Shown here piece by piece: positions 35,561 to 47,910 of a DNA stretch of 64,000 nucleotides (position 1 is its first letter; each line of letters opens with the position of its first letter). The notes beneath the pieces were generated by a model, which was not told the origin of the DNA, ran no database searches, and saw only the letters and a program-made list of their open reading frames with translations. Position numbers and translations under genes: made by a program. The stretch is from Channa striata (taxonomy: Eukaryota; Chordata; Actinopteri; Anabantiformes; Channidae). The stretch spans positions 10,585,665 through 10,649,664 of the forward strand of contig CM065172.1 in the NCBI GenBank assembly GCA_033026295.1. The letters run 5' to 3'.

Positions 35561-38500
35561 GGGGTAGGATTCGAAGTGCATGTTGCCTTTGTGTGCAACA
35601 GGAAGCTACAGTCTTGGATTACCGGTGTAAATCCTCCTACAGTAATTACAACCTATTGTAGCACTAAAGCGTTTGCCAAGTCGACTGGAGATAAAAATCA
35701 GAAAACAGGTGTTAAAAAATTGTAAAATGCAAAAAAAATGAAAAAGGAAAACACCTTGTTGAAGACAGTAATAATGAAATGGGGCTTCCATTGCAGTTCT
35801 GCTCAGGGTGTGTAAGAAGCAAGGCAGAGTCTTGTTTAGCCTGCAAGTGCTGCATTTTGATCCAGGTTTGAAACTGAAATTAAAAATTTGGCGAATTTTT
35901 ATAAACTCTTGTACGAATGTTAACCACATGTTTTATGACATAGTTTTAAGAAAACAGGATGTAATGAAAGATTTATATGCGCCTATGTGTGCACATGCCC
36001 GGTAAGTTTGTACGCCAAAGCAAATCAGAATGCATGAATGCCTCATGCTGGCTTACTAGAATATTTCTCTTTTTTTATGTCAATGTACAAGATATGTCAG
36101 TGTAATTTACAAAAGTGTGATGAACGTCAAAAACATTAACTGAGGGAGGGAGATTTGAATAAGAATAGGTTAAACTGAGCACTTTATAAGAAACTTTAGT
36201 TGTGTTGCGAAATGTAGCAGTAGAATACAAAGTCAACGGTACAGACATTTCTCCAGGTAAATTCAATTTTGCCAGTGTTTTCTAAAGAAAAAGGATGTGA
36301 TCAAGGCCTGAATTTCACTGTGCTTTTGCAGGAATGGTGCAAAATTGCAGTGACTTCCCCAAATCATAGTGTGCGAATTTCATGCATACACTGATGTAAA
36401 ATGATGAGAACAAACTTGACACACATTCTCTTCCTCTTTACAAGGCTGCTCACCCCTTTTGCTGTTTCTCTCACTATCAAAGACAGAAAGGTTTCAGTGT
36501 TGCGCAAATGCAACATTATTGTTTCATCTAAGGATCCCCAAACAGGGCAGGAATGAATTTCTCTAGAAAAAGTAGTTCCTCTTAACGTGTCTACTTCCCC
36601 ACCCAAAGGGGAGAGGACAAGCGGCATCAGCTGCACCTCTGTTAGCAGATTAGATATATTAGTGAATGTGCAACATTGTGGATCTTATTGCAGCTTCGCT
36701 GCTGCACAGTCTGTGGTCTGTCAGTTTTTTTCAGCTGCACTGATTGTCACTGTTGCCAGTAAAAATTACAAACAAATCAGACAAAGACTATACATTAGTA
36801 AAGAAGCATTACTTTCAGCGAGGACTGAGTCTATAGTCACAACCCATGCGAGACATCATCTGTTTTATTTGTATCATTTTAATGAATCCGTCAGATTCTT
36901 AGAAGTCTTGGTATTGATTCAGTCTAAAATCAAAAAATGTTCAAATAAATCGAGAGTGGCAATATCTGTAGGCTGTTATTGTGAAAACACGTTTAAACAA
37001 CATCTAAAATACAATGCATCAGTCCCTCCAGGAATCCTTGATGTTTTGATTGCAACAATAAATTCAACAATCCCCTGTAAAATCTGTATGACCTTGCAAT
37101 TGAAAACATCAGAAAGCTGCATCAAAACAGTTTTAGAAAAGCTGTCATGAAATCAGGCATTTTAGCTGGCAACAATCACAAAAAGAAACATGAAATTCTG
37201 GAAGGAATGACTTATGTCTTCAACTAACACTAAGCCTCTTTGGCCCAAACATGTTTTTGAGGATAAATTAAGTTGAGTCTAAAAATGTGTGATGAATATC
37301 AGTTGTGACTGAAAACTCCAGTCAACTATCAGGAAAAAGCTCAACACATTTAAATAACTGTAGAACGTCAATTTAGAAAGGGAGACAGCACGTATGTGCA
37401 GCTACTGTACTGAGGTGTGCATCAGAATGGAAGCAGTCTGCGGTATAGACGGTTTTCTTTTGTGCTAGATGAGTCCGCAGATAAGTGACAGGAAGCGACT
37501 CAGCACATACGTAAGGTACGATGATGACAACAAATGCAGAGATAGATAAGGAGAAGGAGACAACTAATTACAGCAGCGTTTCACAGAATTCTTTCAGTTA
37601 GAAGAGAATGTCAACATGCAATCTTCAGCTATAAATAGGCCCAGTTAAACTCACAAGTAGTTATTCCCACCACGTGAAGCCTTTAAGTGTGGAATTTCCC
37701 CACATTTGGGGAAAAATGAATTTCACGCCCTGGTGATGTTTTTAAGTTAAGTTTTATTTATAGCTTCAAAAAGTTCTTCTTTGAACAAAATGTTATCGTC
37801 CGACTCCTTTCTGAGATTGCTCGTCAGCTGTAGCAACTCTAGTATTACCAATGAGCAGCTTTGCTTGTAATTTAAAAATAACCGAAAAAGCCACAGAATT
37901 CCAGAAGTATTTTTGTCTTTTTTTTTTTTTAAGCTTCCTCCAAATTTTTAAACAATTCTGAAATAACTCCAGCCATAAAAACTGTAAGCTGAAAGATGTG
38001 TGTTTATACATACCATTACATTTCTTCATTCTTTAACCACTATTTTTCACTTTGTGTCAGCAATAGTTACACACTGTGGATGCATAGTCTGTTTTGTCTT
38101 TAATGTGCCTGAAATGACAAAGTGTTAAACTTTCTCTTGCTGCAGTAAATGTCCAATAGCAAAACAGACGTGTAATCAACAAGAATCTTTGACCTATGTT
38201 GTATCTATGTGTAAGTACATTTTTAAACCTAAAACTATTTTCATAAATAAAAATGAATATGATCTACAGAATGTGTTTTTTTTTCCCCCCTCCTCCATCT
38301 TGTTCTCTAAAATCTTTTTAAATAAACTAGCGATCAGTGCTGAATTTATAACAGTCTGTTTATTAAACAAGGTAAAGATACAAAGCTTTTTTTTCCTTTT
38401 TTAAACATTGATAACCTTAGTTTAACTTCTCAGTCTTGGCTGTGCATATGTAGTCATCTAGAAACTGTATATGAAACCACAATGCAAGACAGGAAAAAGT

Positions 38501-40460
38501 GTAATAAATCTACACAATATCTTTTCATAGAGAACATGGGTTAAACAGTTATCATACAGATTACAGCTCAGGAACTCCATGCGGAAGGAAAAAATAAAAT
38601 GTTTACACATTTGAATACTGTAGAACACAATACAGAGTAATGGAAATGGGATGATAAAACAGTTAAGGCTTACATGTAAATAACTGATATAAAACATGAA
38701 TTAATATGGATAGACTAAAATAATTACGGTACGTTCATACATAAACTTTTACAAAACCCAAACAGAACATGTGTATGAAAACTTAAAAATAGGTACTACA
38801 AATGATTAACATGTTTTACAGTACAGCAACATGTACATTTTCCCATTATCTCGAAAAAGAGTAAGTTGAAGAGGCAGGGTCTGTTGTTGGCGTAAATGTC
38901 TGTTTTCAGGCCAGCGGCTTGAATAATAAGTTTTTATTATTTTGAAAATGTACTATATACTGTATAGCTATTTTACATTTTTCTCAGTTCCATCTCAAAT
39001 GTAACGTCTAGCCATAGCACCACTTCTGAAGTGCCCTGAAGAATACAGGGTACCCTATTAGTACCATCCAGAGGTTAAAGTTACAGTTCAAAGAAAGAAA
39101 AAAAGGAGAAACAATACTGTGTACAATAAAAAGAATACTACAGAGAAACAAATGAAGTAAAGAAGCATCACCTTCACATAAACGTAACATACAGGTCTAT
39201 GGAATATGACTTATACTGCAGTTTATTCCAAATGGGTAAAGCTTATTAAAGATAAAATCTTAACTGGGTCAGAGTAGCTGTACATGAATTCACATTTTGG
39301 TCCAATGATTAGTTTTATGATTTACCACTCGAGTAAAATTTCATTTCAGCTGAAGTGTATTTTAAAGCAGGCTGAGTGGAGTATAGCTAGCACTGATACA
39401 TGTGCAACGTATTTAATCTCTGCAACATATAATTCTACTACAAAAAAAAATTAAAATAAAAGCTTAACTGAAAAGAGAAAGCAGACACGCACTATTACAA
39501 AATTGCTTTCTCTTAAAACCTCAACAAGGTTAATATATATGGCACTAGTTAATGGGATGTGGGGAAAACTTAATGTTCTCACAAAAAATGCAGTGTTAAT
39601 GTGTTTAGAACCATAAAGGTGCTGCAAAGGTGAATATTAAATATGGACTGAAACATATTAAGGTTAAAAACAAACATTAAGCTCTCTTCCTTTCTATGGT
39701 GTTGATTTTTTTGCCTCCCCCAGTGTACAATGCAACTTCTTTTTACAATCATTTAATGTTTGAACTGTTGCATGTTTGAATGTCATCTACCGATTGCCTT
39801 ATTAAAATTCGGATGACCCTGTAAATGTTTATTTGAACAAAGATGTGAGTAAAACAAAGAAAGGAACAGAAAAAAAGACTGTTATTTACTCTTAGCTGCC
39901 ACAAGTAATGCCCTTTGGCATTTCCCACCCAACAAGATTGAAACAATTTGAGCCCAAACCACAAGGCCTAAAAGTGCTTTAAGATTATCTTTGGATGTCT
40001 CCAGAATACACCCAGTAAACATTTTTTGACTTTCTCAATTTTTTTTTATAAGGGCTAATATCATCTGGCACATTTTGGAAACCCATTTAATGGAAGAGGA
40101 AAAAAACAACCTACCTAAAACATTTCTAATGGCCAATGCATCCGGCAGTTTACATGACGCTTACGAAAGTGCTTATTATATCTGACGCAAGACATTCTTT
40201 GCCGCACGATCCTCCGGACGACATCTAGCTGTACTGTTACATTCACAAAATAACGCTGTGCTCATTTTTTGACAGACACCCTGTGTTGAGACGAATGGGG
40301 GGGCAGTCTGTTTACTGAATCTAGCACTGAATGCTTATGTCAGCTGTCATAATGCTAATGTAAGCCTTATGTAGATGGCCGGGGGTGCAGGGCCTCATTA
40401 GCTCCAGCCAAACACAGACTCTGACTCTGACTCTGACCTGCTGCTGAGCGCCCCAGGAGC
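35561..40460. other. Convergent region holding the ccdc30 and znf362 3' UTRs
   Basis: No coding exon was recognised in these 4.9 kb. ccdc30 and znf362 converge here. AT-rich sequence with AATAAA hexamers on both strands is present (for example TTTATT near 38357 on the plus strand, readable as AATAAA for znf362). The 187-codon open frame at 36587-37150 begins with GTG, has no splice structure and overlaps a repeat, so it is not annotated. Confidence 0.55.
37018..37180 (+). repeat. Interspersed repeat, copy A (pair with 52139-52300)
   Basis: It starts with CAGTCCCTCCAGGAAT and shares TTGCAATT-AAAACATCA, AGAAAAGCT and GCATTTTAG with 52139-52300 in the same order and orientation. Divergence is high, so both are old copies. 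Confidence 0.6.
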
Positions 40461-43400
40461 TCAGATAAGGGAGATGCGTATGGGGATGCTGGGGGACTCG
40501 GTCCTCTGGGGCGACTGGTGGCTCACTAGGTGCTCCACCACTGTGTGTTTGGACATGTGCTTCATAAGGTAGGTCTCCTGCAAAAACATGCAAACATACT
40601 ACGTTACAAAATGAATTTACTACAATTACTGACATTAATCAGAATATTTGACCCTTCCCCCTCATAATTCAAGACAAATATATGTATCTAACTTATAAAG
40701 TATGATATAATGAAATAAATGTACAGTCAGAGAGAGACACAGACTGTCACAACTATGCTGTGGGTGGCATCAGATTCAGTGCAAAGCACAACATCTTAAC
40801 TTGGGCAAGAGGTAAATATATTTTTATTGTTTTCACTGAGTTCATGCAGTTATTTATTGACCCACTTACTCCTCCTTTAAACAAAAGGAGACTGACCTTA
40901 AGCAAATACGTTGAGCGAACATTGTCTTTAAAAGAACAAAAAAACTGGCTTAATTCTCTATAAACTGAAGACGCCTGTTGAACCTAAAGATTTATTTGGA
41001 GATGGATGGTATTTCATGGGAAGAAACAATGGGGAAATCTGGGACAAAGCTGTGGGTTACTCACTGAGGTGTATGCCCGGCCACACATGCTACAGCAGTA
41101 GGCCTTCGCGTTTTTAATGGCATGTGCTGACAAATGGATCTGCAATGACGCAGAGTCTGAGTAGGCACGGTAGCAGTTCGGACATTTATACGGCTTGTCT
41201 TTATTGTGCTGCCTCTGGTGAGACTGTTGGGGAAGAAACACAGGCAATAGCTGTAAGAGCAGAGTAGAATACGATCACACAGGAACTTTTGTGCCGTGTA
41301 CTCACCTGGAGGTTAGACAGTTGGGTAAAAGCCTTTTCACATCCAGGGTGAGCACATTTATAAGGCCTATCACCGGTGTGGATTCTGTAGCAATAGAAGC
41401 AGATAAAAACAAAATTACAAACTACTTAGAGCTTTGCCTTTAGCTGAATTTTTAAAAATTATTTTTAATCTATTTCACAAAAGCCAGAAATGTGATCAAA
41501 GCCTTGCAGAAATTCACAAACTGACACTCAAAAGAAACGCTCTAATCATTTCTTTCCCCACACCGACTGAGTCCCAGCCCTTTGAGGTTGAGGCTGAACC
41601 AACCTGGTATGCTGCTGGAGGTGTGACAGCTGGCGGAACGAGTTCTCGCAGTAGGAGCAGTGGTAGGGTTTGATCCCCAAGTGGATGCGCAGGTGCTGGG
41701 ACAGGTAAGAGGCATTGGCGAACGTTTTGGAGCAGTGGGGACACTTGTGTGGTTTTGCCTCCGTGTGGGACTTTGAGTGAATCTGCATCTCTGACTTGGT
41801 TAAGAAGGTGAGCGGACACACTTTGCATCTTTATAACGAAACCAAAAAGAACAGAAAGATTCAAAAACATCATCAGATTAGCCTGTTTGAAGTTCAGAAC
41901 AGTGACTATACAGCATGATACCAAAGACTGAGTGAATTTTAAGACAACTGAAGCGCTCCTGAATCCTAATCTATGTGCACACTAACAGAGGCATCGGGGC
42001 CCAATCAAAGTCTAACCGCCACATGTGCCATCACTAAAAGCACATCTCCTTTCCCAATGGTGCAGTAAAAGTTTAGAACAATTTCTGTTTCCTACCTGTA
42101 GGTTTTTCCCTCTTTAGGTGCAACAGTGACACAGCCTTGGTCAGCAAGGATGGGGTAAGGGACCACCAGAAGAGGACCAGAAGAGTTTTCAGCTTTGATC
42201 TTCTTCCGTCCTCGGGGTGCCTTTGGTGGGGGGCCCAACAGTCCTGCTAGGCCTCCAGCCTTCATGTGGTCCATGCCGGGACCACTAGCAAGCCCAGAGA
42301 TGATGTTCACAGAGGGGGCACCGCCCAGACGGTTCTGGCTACTGGAAGTTGGAGTCGTGGGAGTCAGGGCCTCTGAGGTGCTGTGGCTGTCGGGTCGGGA
42401 TGAAGGAGCCAGACCTGCGGAGGTGGGAACAAGAAACACAGTGATACACGTAACCCTACGCCTCACTTGAAAACCTTCTGATTCAATAACTGCAACACTG
42501 TTTTGTATGTTTTAACTTTTGAACAACAAATCACCTCTTTTTCATTTTTAGGCAGTTTGACATTTTTGTGTGATTCTGTGTTTACATTTATTCTAAAATC
42601 AATCAATTAGCCTCTGCATTAAAAAAGCTAAATCCGTGTACTTGTCAAAGTATTACTGTAAGTTAGTTCCCAGAGTGTGTTAAGTGATTTTTACAATGTT
42701 CAGCAACCTAATACCTGTTTGTAACAGGAGGAACCACTGGAATTTCTTCAACAACAAAACATGATTTTCAGTGTCGCAAGCCGTACAAGAGTCAGACATC
42801 TGTCAAACCGCTGGTAATGCCATTTAACATCTCAACAAGCCCACACTGTCCTCTATACGTGCCTGCTGGGTTAACCACAGGGTATCTGTAGTTTTGTTTT
42901 TACAGTTTGTACCAGCATCTGTCTAAACTCAGTACTAACCTTTAAAAATCAAATCTGACTCTCTCCATTTTTCACCGACAGTTTCTGTTTACTGCCCCAC
43001 TTCAAGCCTCAGTAACACTTCATGTTCTCTAAACATTTCATCCAGCTGGTAACACAAAAAGTGGGGTGGGTTTCATAACAGTAACACGCATGCACTGTGT
43101 GTGTTTCACCGTATATTAATTTGTCGTCATGCTGCTGTCAATTTAAACAACACCAGAGCGCCAGCAGAAGTTAAAGTCTAACGCGCCGTACCTGAGCGAT
43201 GGTTGACTCGGCCAGTTTGCTCGCTGAGCTGCCTCATGTGCCAGTCTTCCCACAGTCCTTTGGCCTTCACTGCTGACTTGTCATCCATATTTCCATCTGG
43301 AGATTGTCAGGTGATAGCAGTTTAATCAGTGAAGCTGTGCTTAAACATAGACAAACTTTATACTGTTATACTGTATCGTGCTCGTATCAAAGTATATTAT

Positions 43401-44384
43401 ATAATCACATCTTTATTGTCTCTTTGCTGGGTCAAATCTGCAACAATCAGAGTTCCTCATTTATATTACTATTTTACAAGTTAAATGAGGCTCAGACTTT
43501 TAAAAATACATATTATATATAGCTCATGGATAGTCCACAGACCCTTGGAGTCGGGAATGGTTTTGCATTTTTCGATCCTTGTGCCAATATGGTAAATGTA
43601 CTTTGGTACTGACACTTTACTCACAAATCCCTTTTCATTTACATATGACAAACTCCTTGCTGCATCCGTGTGTCCTCTATTGACACAGACGACCATCCAA
43701 TGACTAGATTAAACATATTCTAAAATAAGCCGAGTTTAAATTTTCAGCCTACAAACACTAAAGGGAAGACTACCTGGTCCAGAACTGGAGGCGGGTCGGG
43801 CGTGCAGAGCAATATCTGGCTGCGAAGAGCCTTGCGGCTGTGGGTGGTGGCCCGGCACCTGCTGCGGCTGGGGCTTTGGCACCGACATGCCATGCTGAGC
43901 GCTACCGTCCGTGGACGAGGTGGGCACCAGCAAAGACTGCTGGGAAGAGGTGGAGGTAGGCGACAGGTGCAGGGGTCGGATCTTCTCAGCCATCAGCTGC
44001 TCCTTGATCTTGTTAATGAGCACCAGGTTATCCAGCTGCAAGGGTTAACGGGTCATGCTCAACAGAAAACAGCCACCGTGTGTGAATGTCATTCACGCCC
44101 CCCCCCAAAAAAAACCACCCCCATGACAGAAAACACTGACCAGCACACAGTACAAGTTCAATTTTGTTTATTAATGAGAGCAAACTGTGACGGCTTCACA
44201 GTCTGAGAGTTGGTTTCAGTGATGAGCGTGTGCTGAACGGCCGAAAAGACATTCACGCATGGAAGCTGATGGCAATGGATCTGCAAACGTCACAGTAATT
44301 GCATGTTCTGAGTGGACTTACCTGGCCTGGCATGGATGGAGGTGGTGGCCAGAAATATGGGTTGTTAAATCGAGGCTCTGCCAT
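40461..44384 (-). CDS. znf362: Zinc finger protein 362 (six C2H2 fingers)
   Basis: Eight minus-strand coding exons join in frame: 44384-44322, 44035-43774, 43296-43192, 42414-42096, 41828-41604, 41384-41306, 41223-41065 and 40577-40461. They give 442 aa, against about 420 in human (from memory). The N-terminus MAEPRFNNPYFWPPPPSMP and LDNLVLINKIKEQLMAEKIR identify ZNF362 and exclude its paralogue ZNF384. A Ser/Thr/Pro/Gln-rich region follows, then a basic motif (RGRKKIKAE) near residue 209. Six tandem C2H2 fingers run from about residue 245 to 420: CKVCPLTF, CPHCSKTF, CSYCENSF, CAHPGCEKAF, CPNCYRAY and CSMCGRAY. The C-terminus is RTESPSIPIRISLI. It is a nuclear DNA-binding protein of the rotund/squeeze-related class. 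Human isoforms carry extra N-terminal residues from an upstream exon, so the true start may lie further up. Confidence 0.94.
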
Positions 44385-44921
44385 CCTGAAAATAATACAA
44401 ATATTGATTTTAGTCATATTCAAAAGCCCAGCTGTACTTAATGAGTCTTGTCTACGACTTTGCCATTAGGTCAGAGGGGGGTTTATGATGCACAGCGCTG
44501 TTTTTCCACCTTTGAAGTGGTTAAATAGACTGAATAAAACCTGTAGGCAGATTCTGGTAATACTACAAACTGACAGACTAACTCCAGAGACAAAATTCAG
44601 ATGTGATGATACCATAACCGCAAAATATAACACATGACAAGTTTCATAATTAGTTGCAAAGGTGAACATTTTCATTTTGTCCCAATTTAGGATACGTGCC
44701 AGTTTAATCACATTAAATCGCTCTTGGTTTGCTTCTAACCGGATCAGGAGCTTTGAAATTGTTATGAGACTGTTGAAAGACGTAAAGTTTTGGGACACGT
44801 GATGAAGTTTCACTGCACAGGTGGCACAAAGAGAGGAAATGTTGCAGCCCCGTGTTATTGTTACAGTTTCCTCTTAATAAGCAATATTAGACTTTTTCCA
44901 ATTTTCTTAGAACCGTAACAC

Positions 44922-44975
44922 AAGTATTTCCCCACCGTGGAATCAATAAAGCCTTATCTTATCCTATCTTGTCTT
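44922..44975 (+). mobile_element. 3' tail of a LINE-type element
   Basis: ATTTCCCCACCGTGGAATCA followed by ATAAAGCCTTATCTTATCC resembles the ends of teleost L2/Rex-type retroposons, which close with a TATCT-type tandem tail. Only the tail is recognisable. Confidence 0.45.
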
Positions 44976-45479
44976 AAATACTAAAGGTTTTTTGCATTTT
45001 GCAATATAAATAATTTTTCAACACAAGCAAGCACACACATACACAACAATATACAAAGGGGCAGTTTTTGAGTTTTAACAGATTGTATGATTAAAATAAC
45101 TACAAATATTTTGGGCAAAATGAAAATAATATTCAAACTTAAAGCAAGATTCTCTTAGTAGACGTACAGACTGCATCACTGTGGAAGATGGTGATGCAGT
45201 TAAAAGGGGCACCTAAATAATATTTTATTTGACAAAAATGAATTTAGAATTAGTAAATAGTTTTATTTAGCTTTAAGGCAAAAATAGTTCATTAAAAAGT
45301 AATAACGATGATTAGGCAACAACCTGAATTTCACCTCAAAGTGAAAACTGGAAATGTCACCTATTAATAATGTGTCATTCATAAAATGCTGCTGTCTAAA
45401 CCCTGAAGATGAGCGCACGTCGCTTTAAATATTAAAAAAAAATAATGATCCAACAAACTTTCCATTCTGTGACTTTTCT

Positions 45480-46160
45480 GACATGGGTCCGAGGTGGGAG
45501 CAGCTCCGGACCCGGACTGGAGCAGGGGGGGGGGGGGCCCGCGGGGGTCCGGTCCGGGCCTGCCCCCGGTGCCACTCACACATTCTCAGACAGTTTTCTT
45601 AAAACATTTCCAGACAAAAGAGAAACAAAAATGGCAGCCTTATTTTTATAAGGCGGGACGCCATATTCTGCAGACCCCCCCAAAAAAAGATTCAGGTTGG
45701 TGTCGGTCGTGAGGAGGCTGCCGGCGACGCGACGCGACGCGACGCGGCGGCGGCCGCGCACACAAAGGTGTTTACCCGCCGAAGGCGTGAATGATTGTTT
45801 ACGGCGGAGCAGGTTTGAATAGCCCGGCCTCCCCGGGTGGAAAAAAAGCGACACTTCCTACAAGCCCCGTGCCCTGCAAGAAACGGCACGGACACGGAGC
45901 CGACGCAGGCTCGGGCTCCGGATGGCGGCCGTGCCATCTTACGCACATTTCACTTCTGCTGCTGCTGCTTTCTCTTTCTCTCTCTTTTTTTTTTTTTTTT
46001 TTGCTTCTTCTTCTTCCTCTCACGTCCTGCAACTTTTGGACGAATCGACGGACAGCTGCTGCTGCTGCTGCAGCCGCTGCAGCTGCATTCGGGTGCACGA
46101 TGCACACGCGTGGGAAGGTCCGGCCCGTCGCGGCGGAGACACGAACACACATGCACAAAT
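45480..46160. promoter_or_regulatory. znf362: GC-rich znf362 promoter / first exon region
   Basis: This is the most CpG-rich stretch in the window, 1.1-1.8 kb upstream of the first recognised znf362 coding exon. It includes a G run at 45526-45537, (GACGC)n at 45725-45746, a T run at 45987-46003 and CTG/CAG-type triplets at 46056-46083. A minus-strand donor (AATGT|GTGAGT) near 45580 could end a non-coding exon. The long open frames here are low complexity and are not coding. Confidence 0.6.
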
Positions 46161-46290
46161 ACCTGGAGTCCCGATTGCAGATACTGTCTTGCGAGTGCAG
46201 CTGTAATATAAAAAGCTGGATGTTCTTTCTTGCCTGCCTCCAGTCGGACCACCGCTTCCGGGTCGCTTTGTTCACTTCTGGGTGATGCTG

Positions 46291-46376
46291 CAAGCTCAGC
46301 ACACACACACACACACACAGCAGAGACACACACACACACACACACACACGCAGAGACAGACACACACACGCACGCA
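46291..46376. repeat. Compound (CA)n microsatellite
   Basis: Three CA runs separated by GCAGAGACA-type spacers, between the znf362 promoter and the TNF receptor gene. Confidence 0.9.
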
Positions 46377-47910
46377 GGGAAATATTCTGCTAATGTTGCT
46401 TTGGATTTTCACACCGTGACCTACTTTGTTCACGTTTAATGATCAGCTCACTTCCGATTAATCTAATAACGTTGTGCATTTAGCACGTTCGCCTTGTTGT
46501 AGCTCGCAGATCTGCGGGGACAGAGATCCGCTCAAATCCTGCAATTATTATCGAAAAATATGTAAAAAAAAAACTATATTATAAGGAATTCGTCTTAGGT
46601 TAAAATCACTCAACTCTGTCCAAATTAGAATCACCACAAGAAAGAGTTTTAACCTTGAAGCTGTTCTATTAAACAGTGTGAACTTAATGCATCATAGTTT
46701 CATATTTTAATCTTCATTCTGACTATGTTTAATGTGTGGGATTCAACCACTGCAGTAAACAAACTGATTAAAACTAGGCTAATAATTTGTTCTGAAAGGA
46801 AAACCCACCTCTTATAGAGCAATGACTCAATGTCCCCTGTAGTTCAGGAATTTTTTTCAGGTTGAAAAGCTTTTTCTTGCTTTACGTTAATTTAAGCAAA
46901 AGTCCTACTGGGAAAAAAAAACAGTCCTTAAAAAGAAGACAGAATAAAAACATTATTGAACAGAAAAAAATTATTCAAACATAAACAGGCTAATACAGCT
47001 GGCATGCTTCCAGAGAATCACCTCTAAAGGACCTACAGTTTAGTTAGTATAGGGTGCTTCTAATGTTTTGGCCACAACATTCATTTTAAACATAGTGGCC
47101 AAACAAAAAAAATAGAACTATCTCCTCAAGTCCACTAACCACTTTGACCTCAGTCATAAACACATATTAGAATTATCACCTTTGTGAGAGTTCCAACTTA
47201 AAAACTGACAAATTAAAACCTTCTAAAATCAGAATTCATGGCAGAGCTGCTGGATTGGATTGTATGTACAGGTGTACCTAATAAAGTGGCCAGTGAGTGT
47301 ATATGCTATTGTGTATATTGACTTATTTATGTTTTTGCAGTGCAAGTAGAATACTACTGCAATATGTGCTGGGTTTAAGGGTTTTAAGTCAAAAGCTTGT
47401 TTTATCTGAACTGATATTGGAATTGTACTGAAAAACAGTGTCACAGTGTATGTGTCCAGCCTTTATACACAACTAAAGCTGTTCTCGTTCCGAACTTATC
47501 CCCATATATATGTCACCTACATACAGTGCGCCTGACAGTATTTGTGTGAGAAAGCTTCACTGGAATCATAGGAAAGCGTCAGGCAGAGGAATTTGTCAGT
47601 GTGCTGACGTTTCTACCAGTCATTGTGTGTGGGGTGGGTGTTATGTGATCTCACTATGTTTCCTGTTTCTTACACCACTTCTCTGAAGACTCCAACGAAT
47701 TGACAACTCTGACCCACAAACACATCGGATTCCTTTAATGTTTTTTTTGACTCAGCTTTAAGGGAAATCTTTTGATGGTTTAGCGTCACAATGTCTCATC
47801 CTGTTGATAAGTTTAGCGATGTCCTGTCCTGGTAAACAGCAAATTGTGACTTTCTAGCTTTTTCTTTTCAAATGAGTGAAACTGACACTATCTAAACCTG
47901 CTGTTTCAAC
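46377..47910. other. Head-to-head spacer between znf362 and the TNF receptor gene
   Basis: It holds one interspersed repeat copy (47050-47305) and otherwise AT-rich DNA. The right part is presumably the TNF receptor promoter. No coding exon was recognised. Confidence 0.5.
47050..47305 (+). mobile_element. Interspersed repeat, copy 2, with a common teleost end
   Basis: It begins GGTGCTTCTAATGTTTTGGC and ends ACAGGTGTACCTAATAAAGT followed by GGCCAGTGAGTGTA. This end is a phrase frequent in teleost genomes (from memory). It pairs with 27515-27715. The element class is not assigned, but a non-autonomous DNA transposon is likely. Confidence 0.6.

Noticed and set aside
36587..37150. 187-codon open frame on the plus strand
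   Set aside because: It starts at GTG, has no domain, overlaps an old repeat and lies in a 3' UTR/intergenic region.
45799..46365. Long overlapping open frames on both strands near the znf362 promoter
   Set aside because: They consist of CA, triplet and homopolymer runs read in several frames. Low complexity explains them.
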